Positions 27,050 to 37,494 of a stretch of 63,322 bases of DNA are shown here, one piece after another. This DNA comes from Selaginella moellendorffii (taxonomy: Eukaryota > Streptophyta > Lycopodiopsida > Selaginellales > Selaginellaceae), in NCBI RefSeq assembly GCF_000143415.4, contig NW_003314462.1, positions 1-63,322 on the forward strand, read 5' to 3'. The notes beneath the pieces were generated by a model. It saw only the letters and a program-made list of their open reading frames with translations, did no database searches and was not told the origin of the DNA. Position numbers and translations under genes: made by a program. Within the stretch, counting starts at the first letter, position 1. Every line of letters starts with the position of its first letter.

Positions 27050-28828
27050 GTGGAGACTGGAGCCGTACACAACCTCTCGAGCAGGACTCTCTCAGCTGCC
27101 GAGATCCGTCTCCTCTCCCTCGGCCTGAGGTACATCCCGAACCCGGCACCGCTCAGAGCCCCACAGATCGTGGAAAGCTCTGATGCTCTCTGCCGAGCCG
27201 TCCGACTCCGTCACCTCTTCAAGGACGACGACTCAGCCCTGCCGGAGTTCCGAGTACCAAACCCGAGCTTCGAGCCGCCTCCAGCACCAGCGCATGTGGA
27301 ACGACGCCTAGCACACTTGCGAGGCAGCCTGCTCCACAGGCTTGAAGGAGCACACAAGCCTCGCTCCTTCGCTCACGGTTGGAAGAAGCGTGCCCTCCGC
27401 TCTCTCGCGACGGACACCTCCATCGTCATCAAGCCCGCGGATAAAAACCTTGGAGCGGTGATTCTGGATCGCGATTGGTACACGAGGGAGGCTCTGCGCC
27501 AACTGAACGACCCACTCGTTTATGTGAAGGTCCCCTCCGTGCCATCCAAGGCCCTCCAGGAACGCCTCGCCGAGCTCATCACAAAGTACCGCAGCTGCTC
27601 GTGGCTCGACAACTCCACGCAGCAGTTCCTGCTGCACCAGCCCGCCGTACCCCGGCAGGCTTGCATGCTGTATTTTCTTCCGAAAATACACAAGCAGCCA
27701 ATAAAGGGCCGGCCAATTGCGAGCTATATCGGCACTTTGTGGGAGCCCCTCGCGCGGTGGCTTCACCGCCAGCTCTACGACATCCTGCTGAAGCAGCCAA
27801 CGTTTCTTGCTGATTCGCTCACGCTGCTGCAGGACCTCCTCCACCTACGGCTCCCACGGGACTGCTGGCTCTTCACGTTCGACGTAGAGAGCCTCTACCC
27901 AAGCATCCCCACACGAGAGGGTCTCCAACGCCTCCGCGACTTTGTGTTTGCCGAGTACGGCAACACCACACGCTCGCGGTTCCTCATGGCTGCGGCTGCC
28001 CTCGTTCTGGAGCACAACTACGTGGAGTTTGACGGTAACATCTACCAGCAGATCCGCGGCACAGCAATGGGCTCCAACTTCGCGGTGGTCTACGCTTGCC
28101 TCTTCCTCTGCTCTCTCGAAGCCGAGTACAAGCATGCCACCAACGACTGGCCCTTCTACCTACGAAGGTACATAGATGACGGAGTGGGCATTTGGACAGG
28201 TACACGAGCAGGCCTCGAACGATGGCTCCGAGGATACGGCACGCTGTGTCCTTCGATCAAGATCACCTCGGTGATCTCGCTCGAAGAGTTGGATATCCTC
28301 GATATCCACTTCTTCAAAGGCCCTCGCTTTGAAGAGACAGGCTGCCTCGACTCGTCCACGTTCCAGAAGCCGCTCAACGCCTACCAGTACCTCCCCTGGA
28401 CGTCGGTTCACCCACGGCACCAAAAAGTGGCATTCATCCGCAGCGAGCTCCGGAGATACCTCCTCCGTGAGAGCACGGCCGATGGATTCTACGCCATGCG
28501 CACGCGGTTCTACCACCGCCTCCGTGCCCGAGGATACCCGACCTCCTTCCTCCACCACTGCTTCTCCGGCATCTCCTACGACCAGCGACATCAAGCTCTC
28601 CTTGCACGTTCGCGCCGCTCTAGCGACGCCTGTCGACGGGCCCCCCTCGCCTTCAAGCTGCCCTACACACTCCACAGTGCGCAGCTAGGCTTGGGGGACA
28701 TCCTAAACCCTAAACAGGTGATGGATGAAGCTCCCGCAGACACACTCCCCCGAGTGATCACGTGCTGGAGACGCTCCCCGAACCTCGGTTCATTTCTGGT
28801 CAGGGCTAAGCTCCCTCTGCGAGCTTAG
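27050..28828 (+). CDS. PLE ORF2 reverse transcriptase (copy G)
   Basis: Intact, second subtype like F and J, differing from F at KVPSVP and QLYDIL. All catalytic motifs are present (FDVESLYPSIP, GTAMGSN, YIDD). It starts without an ATG and has no endonuclease domain. Confidence 0.92.
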   Translation: METGAVHNLSSRTLSAAEIRLLSLGLRYIPNPAPLRAPQIVESSDALCRAVRLRHLFKDDDSALPEFRVPNPSFEPPPAPAHVERRLAHLRGSLLHRLEGAHKPRSFAHGWKKRALRSLATDTSIVIKPADKNLGAVILDRDWYTREALRQLNDPLVYVKVPSVPSKALQERLAELITKYRSCSWLDNSTQQFLLHQPAVPRQACMLYFLPKIHKQPIKGRPIASYIGTLWEPLARWLHRQLYDILLKQPTFLADSLTLLQDLLHLRLPRDCWLFTFDVESLYPSIPTREGLQRLRDFVFAEYGNTTRSRFLMAAAALVLEHNYVEFDGNIYQQIRGTAMGSNFAVVYACLFLCSLEAEYKHATNDWPFYLRRYIDDGVGIWTGTRAGLERWLRGYGTLCPSIKITSVISLEELDILDIHFFKGPRFEETGCLDSSTFQKPLNAYQYLPWTSVHPRHQKVAFIRSELRRYLLRESTADGFYAMRTRFYHRLRARGYPTSFLHHCFSGISYDQRHQALLARSRRSSDACRRAPLAFKLPYTLHSAQLGLGDILNPKQVMDEAPADTLPRVITCWRRSPNLGSFLVRAKLPLRA

Positions 28829-29620
28829 CCACGTCTTGTACCGCACTTTGCAAGACACGGACACTTATGCTTGCATCTTTCTCCGCGTACCCGATGACTC
28901 CCAGGGTCTCGCCGATGGACTTCAGGTATGTCCCAAGTCACTCCAGGCCACCCCCCTCTCGAGTCAACGCCCGGTCAACGCGGAGTCAACGGTCAGAACG
29001 GAATATTCCCCAATATTCCGACTGTATCCCTGTTGACCGAGTCAAAACGGCATATACCCTTGGATTCTGCTCTTCCTTCCGATCGTGAATATGTGAGTTT
29101 CAACTCTGAACTCCACACACGACTCGTGGAAAAGCATGTTTTCCATTAAAACGGTGCCGCTCCCTCGACATCGGCGACACATGCCGACAGCTCGCAGGAT
29201 GGCTCTCCCCCATGTAACCGCTGGACTCCGGGTATGTATGAGTGACCTCAGGCCCTCCACCATCCCAGTCCACACACGGTCAACGCGGGGTCAACGGTCA
29301 ACGACCGAATATTCCAAGAATATTCCCTGCAAAGTGAACCACGTTTTTCGCCCCCGGGTACGTACAAGTGACACAAGCATTGTGGACGTAACGCATGCAT
29401 CATATCATGCCGCGTTTACAAGTTATCTTGCGTCGAAGGTACGTCACCCGCCGGACGAACGCTTACTGTCTTCGGCGATCCGCCGAAGTCATTCTCCGCG
29501 ACTACCACTGCTGTGGAGTAACCAACACCAGCTGTGCTACGTTCGCATCCTCGCGAGCCAACGCCGCCATGCACCTCGCATGGCTGCCACTCGGACTCGC
29601 ACCACGTGACAGAGCCAGAA

Positions 29621-29626
29621 TATAAG
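29621..29626 (+). promoter_or_regulatory. TATA-like box, copy G
   Basis: TATAAG 53 bp before the ribozyme. Confidence 0.45.
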
Positions 29627-29673
29627 TAGAGCCGGCGCCGAGCTAGGGTTAGGGTAGACGTTAGACGACTACA

Positions 29674-29714
29674 CCCGGCTGATGAGTCCCAAAAAGGACG
29701 AAACCGGTCTCGGG
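29674..29714 (+). ncRNA. Hammerhead ribozyme (copy G)
   Basis: Identical core; predicted cut after 29709. Confidence 0.9.
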
Positions 29715-29904
29715 TTGTCTCTTGTCTTCTCCCTCGCTCGCGAATGAATGAAAATTCATTCTCTTGCCTCCTCTACTTGCTCTCGATCACGCCGTTTCGA
29801 CAACGGCACACGGAGAATGTGGATTGCGCAAAGTGGCGCCGCGATCTCGCCGGATTGCAGCACCACGGGGTGCCTTTGACCCTAAACGCCTAAACGCGCC
29901 TAAA

Positions 29905-29970
29905 CCCTAAACCCTAAACCCTAAACCCTAAACCCTAAACCCTAAACCCTAAACCCTAAACCCTAAAACC
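29905..29970. repeat. 66-bp telomere tract ending AAAACC
   Basis: Nine CCCTAAA units plus AACC. Same length and ending as the tract at 31,297-31,362. Confidence 0.9.
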
Positions 29971-30008
29971 GGGGTGCCTTTGACCCTAAACGCCTAAACG
30001 CGCCTAAA
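29971..30008 (+). mobile_element. 38-bp PLE 3'-end fragment
   Basis: GGGGTGCCTTTGACCC through the telomere-like terminus and nothing more: the shortest element copy here. An identical fragment sits at 31,363-31,400. Confidence 0.8.
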
Positions 30009-30093
30009 CCCTAAACCCTAAACCCTAAACCCTAAACCCTAAACCCTAAACCCTAAACCCTAAACCCTAAACCCTAAACCCTAAACCCTAAAC
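30009..30093. repeat. Internal telomere tract, CCCTAAA
   Basis: About 12 units leading into the internal telomere-like motif at which fragment H starts. Confidence 0.9.
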
Positions 30094-31012
30094 CCTAAAC
30101 CCTAAACAGGTGATGGATGAAGCTCCCACAGACACACTCCCTCGAGTGATCACGTGCTGGAGACGCTCCCCGAACCTCGGTTCGTTTCTGGTCAGGGCTA
30201 AGCTCCCTCCGCGAGCTTAGCCACGTCTTGTACCGCACTTTGCAAGACACGGAAGCTTATGTTTGCATCCTTCTCCGCGTACTCGATGACTCCCAGGGTC
30301 TGGCCGATGGACTTCAGGTATGTCCCAAGTCACTCCAGGCCACCCCCCTTTCGAGTCAACGCCCGGTCAACGCGGAGTCAACGGTCAGAACGGAATATTC
30401 CCCAATATTCCGACTGTATCCCTGTTGACCGAGTCAAAACGGCATATACCGTTGGATTCTGCTCTTCCTTCCGATCGTGAATATGTGAGTTTCAACTCTG
30501 AACTCCACACACGACTCGTGGAAAAGCACGTTTTCCGTTAAAACGGTGCCGTTCCCTCGACATCGGCGACACATGCCGACAGCTCGCAGGATGGCTCTCC
30601 CCCATGTAACCGCTGGACTCCGGGTATGTATGAGTGACCTCAGGCCCTCCACCATCCCAGTCCACACACGGTCAACGCGGGGTCAACGGTCAACGACCGA
30701 ATATTCCGAGAATATTCCCTGCAAAGTGAACCACGTTTTTCGCCCCCGGGTACGTACAAGTGACACAAGCATTGTGGACGTAACGCATGCATCATATCAT
30801 GCCGCGTTTACAAGTTATCTTGCGTCGAAGGTACGTCACCCGCCGGACGAACGCTTACTGTCTTCGGCGATCCGCCGAAGTCATTCTCCGCGACTACCAC
30901 TGCTGTGGAGTAACCAACACCAGCTGTGCTACGTTCGCATCCTCGCGAGCCAACGCCGCCATGCACCTCGCATGGCTGCCACTCGGACTCGCACCACGTG
31001 ACAGAGCCAGAA

Positions 31013-31018
31013 TATAAG
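31013..31018 (+). promoter_or_regulatory. TATA-like box, fragment H
   Basis: TATAAG 53 bp before the ribozyme. Confidence 0.45.
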
Positions 31019-31065
31019 TAGAGCCGGCGCCGAGCTAGGGTTAGGGTAGACGTTAGACGACTACA

Positions 31066-31106
31066 CCCGGCTGATGAGTCCCAAAAAGGACGAAACCGGT
31101 CTCGGG
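31066..31106 (+). ncRNA. Hammerhead ribozyme (fragment H)
   Basis: Identical core; predicted cut after 31101. Confidence 0.9.
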
Positions 31107-31296
31107 TTGTCTCTTGTCTTCTCCCTCGCTCGCGAATGAATGAAAATTCATTCTCTTGCCTCCTCTACTTGCTCTCGATCACGCCGTTTCGACAACGGCA
31201 CACGGAGAATGTGGATTGCGCAAAGTGGCGCCGCGATCTCGCCGGATTGCAGCACCACGGGGTGCCTTTGACCCTAAACGCCTAAACGCGCCTAAA

Positions 31297-31362
31297 CCCT
31301 AAACCCTAAACCCTAAACCCTAAACCCTAAACCCTAAACCCTAAACCCTAAACCCTAAAACC
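31297..31362. repeat. 66-bp telomere tract ending AAAACC
   Basis: Matches the tract after copy G in length and terminal AACC. Confidence 0.9.
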
Positions 31363-31400
31363 GGGGTGCCTTTGACCCTAAACGCCTAAACGCGCCTAAA
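31363..31400 (+). mobile_element. 38-bp PLE 3'-end fragment (second copy)
   Basis: Same as 29,971-30,008, with the same left junction. Confidence 0.8.
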
Positions 31401-31531
31401 CCCTAAACCCTAAACCCTAAACCCTAAACCCTAAACCCTAAACCCTAAACCCTAAACCCTAAACCCTAAACCCTAAACCCTAAACCCTAAACCTAAACCC
31501 TAAAACCCTAAACCCTAAACCCTAAACCCTA
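31401..31531. repeat. Internal telomere tract, CCCTAAA
   Basis: About 18 units with CCTAAA and CCCTAAAA slips near the inner end. Confidence 0.9.
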
Positions 31532-31888
31532 AGCACGGCCGATGGATTCTACGCCATGCGCACGCGGTTCTACCACCGCCTCCGTGCCCGAGGATACCCG
31601 ACCTCCTTCCTCCACCACTGCTTCTCCGGCATCTCCTACGACCAGCGACATCAAGCTCTCCTTGCACGTTCGCGCCGCTCTAGCGACGCCTGTCGACGGG
31701 CCCCCCTCGCCTTCAAGCTGCCCTACACACTCCACAGTGCGCAGCTAGGCTTGGGGGACATCCTAAACCCTAAACAGGTGATGGATGAAGCTCCCGCAGA
31801 CACACTCCCCCGAGTGATCACGTGCTGGAGACGCTCCCCGAACCTCGGTTCATTTCTGGTCAGGGCTAAGCTCCCTCTGCGAGCTTAG
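31532..31888 (+). pseudogene. ORF2 C-terminal remnant (copy I)
   Basis: In-frame remnant from STADGFYAMRTRF to the stop: thumb and C-terminal part of the RT only. No catalytic motif is left. Confidence 0.8.
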
Positions 31889-32680
31889 CCACGTCTTGTA
31901 CCGCACTTTGCAAGACACGGACACTTATGTTTGCATCTTTCTCCGCGTACCCGATGACTCCCAGGGTCTCGCCGATGGACTTCAGGTATGTCCCAAGTCA
32001 CTCCAGGCCACCCCCCTTTCGAGTCAACGCCCGGTCAACGCGGAGTCAACGGTCAGAACGGAATATTCCCCAATATTCCGACTGTATCCCTGTTGACCGA
32101 GTCAAAACGGCATATACTGTTGGATTCTGCTCTTCCTTCCGATCGTGAATATGTGAGTTTCAACTCTGAACTCCACACACGACCTGTGGAAAAGCATGTT
32201 TTCCATTAAAACGGTGCCGCTCCCTCGACATCGGCGACACATGCCGACAGCTCGCAGGATGGCTCTCCCCCATGTAACCGCTGGACTCCGGGTATGTATG
32301 AGTGGCCTCAGGCCCTCCACCATCCCAGTCCACACACGGTCAACGCGGGGTCAACGGTCAACGACCGAATATTCCGAGAATATTCCCTGCAAAGTGAACC
32401 ACGTTTTTCGTCGCCGGGTACGCACAAGTGACACAAGCATTGTGGACGTAACGCATGCATCATATCATGCCCCGTTTACAAGTTATCTTGTGTCAAAGGT
32501 ACGTCACCCGCCGGACGAACGCTTACTGTCTTCGGCGATCCGCCGAAGTCATTCTCCGCGACTACCACTGCTGTGGAGTCACCGACCCCAGCTGTGCTAC
32601 GTTCGCATCCTCGCGAGCCAACGCCGTCATGCACTTCGCATGGCCGCCACTCGGACTCGCGCCACGTGACAGAGCCAGAA

Positions 32681-32686
32681 TATAAG
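32681..32686 (+). promoter_or_regulatory. TATA-like box of copy I, upstream of complete copy J
   Basis: TATAAG at the conserved position, about 280 bp before copy J. Confidence 0.5.
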
Positions 32687-32733
32687 TAGAGTCGGCGCCG
32701 AGCTAGGGTTAGGGTAGACGTTAGACGACTACA

Positions 32734-32774
32734 CCCGGCTGATGAGTCCCAAAAAGGACGAAACCGGTCTCGGG
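32734..32774 (+). ncRNA. Hammerhead ribozyme (copy I, 5' of copy J)
   Basis: Identical core; predicted cut after 32769. Confidence 0.9.
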
Positions 32775-34309
32775 TTGTCTCTTGTCTTCTCCCTCGCTCG
32801 CGAATGAATGAAAATTCATTCTCTTGCCTCCTCTACTTGCTCTCGATCACGCCGTCTCGACAACGGCACACGGAGAATGTGGATTGCACAAAGTGGCGCC
32901 GTGATCTCGCCGGATTGCAGCACCACGGGGTGCCTTTGACCCTAAACGCCTAAACGCGCCTAAATCCTAAACTCTCTGCGGTTCAAAAGCATCCAAGCGG
33001 GCCTCACCAGCTTTGCTTGGTTGCAAAAGTACATCCCACGCACCAAGTAAGCTTAAGTTCTCACATTGTTTCTCTTGTCTCCAACAGAATCCAGTAAATT
33101 CGAACAAGAATCTCCTAGAATCGGACCTCTCTGCCAATGGAAGGCCAACACAACTCCATGCATTGGCTCTGGAACAGGAGAAACGAGCCACAATGCCCCT
33201 CACTCCCCTCGCACGGGTCTGGCACAGCAAATCTCCAGGCCGGGCATTTGTACTGGCCTCTGCGCGCTGCATCCCACCGCCAGAGTGCCACAAGAATCCC
33301 CACCCGGAGCTGCTCACTGCCACTAAGAGTCTGGGAGCTAGCTTGAAATCTCCACTTAGCAGTTCTCCTGGCGTCTAGCGCAGCCCAGCTCCCCTGTTTT
33401 GGGTCCGGCACAGCAAATCCCTCACAAGGGCTTTTTACCTCCTTTGGCTTGCTGCTTCGGCACCACCAAAGGACCACTAAAAACGCCATGAGAATGCTGC
33501 CTGCCACTCAGAGCGCCCAAGCTGCCTAGACATTTGCCACAGAACTGCGAAGAATCCACCCAATCTGAGAGCAAACACACTGCCCGCTCACGTTGCTGCT
33601 CTCTCTCCCTTCTCGCCCATCCTCCACCGTCAGATCCCCTTGATCCAACGGCCCACAACGGTCAAGCACTGAGCGCAAAAAATTCTAAGTCCCCGCACTT
33701 AGTTTTTGTCTCTTGCTTTTTGTCTCTTGTGGCTACGGAGTGGGGAGCAACGGGAGAAAGCACGTGAGCGCAGCAGCTGTGTTTTTGAGCCTGCCAGACT
33801 ACGGCTTAAGGTCTGCCCTGCCCTCCCCTCCTCTCTGGAGGAAGGGCTCCTTCGTTCTGTTCCTCCTCGCCTGGGGCTAACCCAAAATCGCCACAGCAGC
33901 CGCCACAGCAGCTCGGCCCTGCCAGCAGCAGCAGCCGCCGACCCAGCCAACGCCAGCAGCTGCCGCGGCCGCCACAGCACGACCAGCTGCCCGCGGCTGC
34001 CACACCCAGCGCTCGGGCGAGCACCCGCCGCCCAACGCGCCGCGGCTTGGCCGGCCCAGCAGCGCCAAGCAGCACCACGGGCTGCTACGCACTGCTGCAC
34101 GCCGCCAATCGCCGCCCAGGGCCGCCCCACGCGCCCCCACGCGCGCTGGACAAGCACTCGCCGCCACAACCACCGCCTGGGCAAGCATTCGCTGCCCAAC
34201 GAGTGGCTGCTCGGCTCGGCCTAGCAGCGCCAAGCAGCATCACAGGCTGCTGTGCGCTGCTGCACGCCGCCCAGGGCCGCCCCACGCGCGCTGGGCACCA
34301 TCCCGCGCC

Positions 34310-34540
34310 GCCCAGTACCGCCTGGTACCGCCCGGCATCGCCCTGCGACGCGCGACGCCGCCCATACCACGCAGTACCGCCCGTACCGCCCGGCACCGCC
34401 CAGCGACGCCCGGCACCGCCCAGCGACGCGCGGTACCGCCCAGCGACGCGCGGTACCGCCCAGCGACGCGCGGTACCGCCCGGTACCGCCCAACGACGCG
34501 CGGTACCACCCGTACCGCCCGGTACCGCCCCGCGCCGCCC
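34310..34540 (+). repeat. GC-rich minisatellite before ORF1 (copy J)
   Basis: Expanded run of CCCAGCGACGCGCGGTACCG units, four or more in a row, longer than in E and F. Confidence 0.78.
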
Positions 34541-34609
34541 AGCGCCGCGCAGCGTCTCTAGCACCGCGGCTGCCCCCAGCACTACGGCTGCCACCAGTGA
34601 CGCCCAGTG

Positions 34610-37429
34610 ATGCCAGCGACGCCGCCGCCACCTTTACCATCTGCTGCTCTAGTGCCTATTCCAGACAGTCACGACGTCATGGACCCCTCACCGCTCATGC
34701 CACCAGGGCCAGCAGCACCAGGGAGCTCCAACCACGCCATGGCTACTGCAGAGACAGGTTACGCTCCAGTTCCTCCAGCTCCAGTGCTCCAATTTGAGCT
34801 GGGAACCACGTCACGAGCTACCTCGTCGCGTGAACACTCCCAGCTCCTCGCTGAGGCCATCTACGACGAACGTGCGTCGCACCGACCACTCTCGCCGTAC
34901 CTCAAGCGAGTTCTGGACACTAGACGTGCGTTGCGGCTCCGCACCACGCATGTCATCACGGCTCACATTGAGACGCGTCTGGAGAACCTAGAGCAAGACG
35001 ACACTCTTTCGAGTGTTGCCAACTTTTTCTGTAACGAGGCACTACGTTCGGCATTGCAGCGACCTCCCACCTCCTCTGACACGGCCACACCACAGAACTC
35101 CTCGGACTCTGTGGCGCGCAGCCCTGACATGAGCAGGCTGCAGCAGAGTATGAGACACGGTCCACACTCTGCTGCACAGGAGCGCTGCATGGCAAACACG
35201 GCAGCGTCGCCCGCGGTAAATTGCGACAGCCCGACATCGGAGCAGGAGGTTTCCCAGGCTGAGGGCACTGAACACGTGGTGCATGTGGAACACGCTACTG
35301 AGCACGTGGCGCATGTGGAACACGCTGCTGTCCAGCCAATGCGCCGGTTCCCCATGCCGGATCTGCCACGTGCACTTCGAGCCCCACGCCATCAGAGAGA
35401 CCTCCGCTCTTTTTACGTGGAAAACTTTCCACATCGCTACGTCAGGTCTCAATTCCAGGATGCGTTTGAGTCCCTCCTACGGGACCGTGGAGCCTACCCG
35501 CATGGGGTCCTCCCTGCCAACCCTGGCCCCTTGACTGCAGAGCCGAGTGCTACAGCGATGCGACGGATCTTCCCACCACCCGTGGTGCCGAATCCCGTTT
35601 CATCACCGCCCAGGCCTGCCCCTGCCATGGCAGCAGAGCAGCGACCCCCATCGGAGAGAGGCCTTCCAGGACCTGGCCCACTGCGACAGCCCTTGCGACA
35701 GCCTCCGTCACCCGCGACGCATGGCTCTGTCTCACGACCTGTCCAGCCCAGGCCCACCACGTCCCACCGACAGGAGCAGCCAGTGTCTACGCCTCCGCGC
35801 CCGACACCTTCGCCGCGGACTCGACGAACACCTCCTCACACCTCGATGCCAGAACGGCCGTCCACACCTCGCTCTCCGGAGGCTGGACCGCCGCCCCTGA
35901 CACCACGGGCCTCACCAGCACAGCGGGCACCCTCGACACGCACGACACGGACGCAGGCATCTCCGCGTGCAGCATCACAGGAGCTGCGACGTCCTCCCCC
36001 TGCTCCAGTGGACCCTCCGGTTGCTCCGCCACCGCGAGACCACCCAGCAGCACAGGGGACACGCACAGATGCTGAGGCCATCCCTCCCCAGCCAGAGCGA
36101 TGCTCAGGCCAGCCAGCTCCGGGACGAACGCCCGAGCCACCGGCTGCGCCACCTCCGCCACTGGCCACTGGAGCAGAAGATGGCTACACACTTGGAGGCT
36201 TCAAGAACATCGATGGAGCCTTCAACAGCATCCTTGCGAGCTCCCTGCGAGAATTTCTGCAGGAGTACAACACTCTGGTGTCGTCGAGATCAGCTCTCCA
36301 GGGCCTCAAGGACCTGAAAGAGCAGAAGAAACGCCCGCAGTCGCTCCGCACACGCCCACCGAAGCTCAAGGTGTCTCGACACGCCCAGGACGGCCTCACG
36401 AGCAGAATTGCTGAGGCGCACGAGCGCTACCTCACGGAGCTGCACGACATTCTCATTAAGGCTCGCGAGGACGAGATCGAGACACTCCAGAGGCTCGTCT
36501 CCTCGGGTCTCAGGGATCTCTTTCGCAGCCGACTCGAGGATCTTGTCACCTCCACACTCAGCTACTGCAGCGCCACGGAGCACGATGCCGTCTACCACCA
36601 CCTGCTCGCCCTCAAACAACGGTGTACCCTCAAGTTCCACACTGAGACATCGTTCTTTATGGCCGGCAAGGGAATCGAGCACCGAGCGCAGACGACAGCG
36701 ACGCGGCGATTGGAGGAAGCCATCGATGCGGCGAACGCCTCTGCGGATGCCCTCCCCAAAGAGCAGACCATGGCAGAGCTTGTGAACGCCGCTGTTACGA
36801 AGGCCCTCCAAAGCCAGCGACATGCCACGCCGTCGAATGCAGGAAAAAAGAAGAGAAAGCGAGAAAAGAAGAACAAAGCGCGAGAGCAACGTGACGGCAC
36901 ACCGGGTAAGCATGCGCAGGAATCGAGCAAGAGGCACCGCGTCTCCTTCGCCGCCAACGCCGACGAAGCTGGATCCCGGTCGGCAACACCCGCCCGCAAT
37001 GACCAGGGAAACGGACAGCGGCGGAACGGGGCTACTGGGACTCCTCCCACCCGTTCCGCTGCATCGGCTTCTTCTTCGAGGGGGACTCCGCGCCGGACAT
37101 CTCCAGCCCGGCCTGGTTCCCGCGAAAAGAATGCTGGACGCGATGGCCCTCACCGTTCTGGCCGCAGCAGCTCCCCACAGCGGCGCCCACGCTCCACGAC
37201 ACCGGCACCGGTCACCTCAGGTCCCCAGCGACCTCGAGGACGTTCACCGACCAGAGGCAGCAAGGGAGCTCGCACACGCAGCCCTCGACCTCGCCCTGGA
37301 CGGAGCCAGACCCCTGCCAGCCGCAGGAGCAGGACCCCAGCACCACGACGCCGCTCTCGCTCGCGCTCACGTTCGCCAACCGCCAAAGTCCCCGTGAAGG
37401 GAATCCTCAAGACTACTGGTCACCACTGA
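34610..37429 (+). CDS. PLE ORF1 (copy J)
   Basis: Open, about 939 residues, F-type diagnostic residues (SPLMPP, GPLRQP, DGTPG) but an E/G-type C-terminus (VPVKGILK). Same domain order: Pro-rich middle, helical region, basic NLS-like run and SR tail. Confidence 0.83.
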   Translation: MPATPPPPLPSAALVPIPDSHDVMDPSPLMPPGPAAPGSSNHAMATAETGYAPVPPAPVLQFELGTTSRATSSREHSQLLAEAIYDERASHRPLSPYLKRVLDTRRALRLRTTHVITAHIETRLENLEQDDTLSSVANFFCNEALRSALQRPPTSSDTATPQNSSDSVARSPDMSRLQQSMRHGPHSAAQERCMANTAASPAVNCDSPTSEQEVSQAEGTEHVVHVEHATEHVAHVEHAAVQPMRRFPMPDLPRALRAPRHQRDLRSFYVENFPHRYVRSQFQDAFESLLRDRGAYPHGVLPANPGPLTAEPSATAMRRIFPPPVVPNPVSSPPRPAPAMAAEQRPPSERGLPGPGPLRQPLRQPPSPATHGSVSRPVQPRPTTSHRQEQPVSTPPRPTPSPRTRRTPPHTSMPERPSTPRSPEAGPPPLTPRASPAQRAPSTRTTRTQASPRAASQELRRPPPAPVDPPVAPPPRDHPAAQGTRTDAEAIPPQPERCSGQPAPGRTPEPPAAPPPPLATGAEDGYTLGGFKNIDGAFNSILASSLREFLQEYNTLVSSRSALQGLKDLKEQKKRPQSLRTRPPKLKVSRHAQDGLTSRIAEAHERYLTELHDILIKAREDEIETLQRLVSSGLRDLFRSRLEDLVTSTLSYCSATEHDAVYHHLLALKQRCTLKFHTETSFFMAGKGIEHRAQTTATRRLEEAIDAANASADALPKEQTMAELVNAAVTKALQSQRHATPSNAGKKKRKREKKNKAREQRDGTPGKHAQESSKRHRVSFAANADEAGSRSATPARNDQGNGQRRNGATGTPPTRSAASASSSRGTPRRTSPARPGSREKNAGRDGPHRSGRSSSPQRRPRSTTPAPVTSGPQRPRGRSPTRGSKGARTRSPRPRPGRSQTPASRRSRTPAPRRRSRSRSRSPTAKVPVKGILKTTGHH

Positions 37430-37494
37430 CCAGTCCGTCTAAGGCCACCCTCGACATCGCAGGACAACGGCCAGTCTCGAAGTTCGAGAACCGA

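Larger units (their letters stand above)
22554..29904 (+). mobile_element. Complete telomeric Penelope-like element, copy G
   Basis: Full unit: leader, ORF1, ORF2 and 3' region. The minisatellite region is rearranged relative to E and F, lacking the CGCCGCCCAGGGCCGCC stretch before it. The 3' region shares private changes with fragment H (GCCGTTTCGAC and GGATTGCGCAAAG after the ribozyme), linking the two by duplication or conversion. Confidence 0.92.
30094..31296 (+). mobile_element. PLE fragment H (ORF2 end and complete 3' region)
   Basis: It begins, like fragment B, at the CCTAAACCCTAAACAGG site within ORF2 (the last ~39 codons remain, stop at 30,218-30,220), then carries the whole 3' region. 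The upstream part is of the A/D type (GGAAGCTTATG), while the ribozyme-distal part carries copy G's private changes, so it is a recombinant. Confidence 0.87.
31532..32964 (+). mobile_element. PLE copy I (3' part), joined directly to copy J
   Basis: Last ~118 ORF2 codons plus the full 3' region, truncated on the left at AGCACGGCCGATGG. The 3' terminus is fused to the 5' start of copy J with the same junction as D-E and F-G. Confidence 0.9.

Noticed and set aside
29905-31531. CRISPR-like pattern of regularly spaced repeats
   Set aside because: The repeats are plant telomere units with element fragments between them; the host is eukaryotic and there are no cas-type genes.
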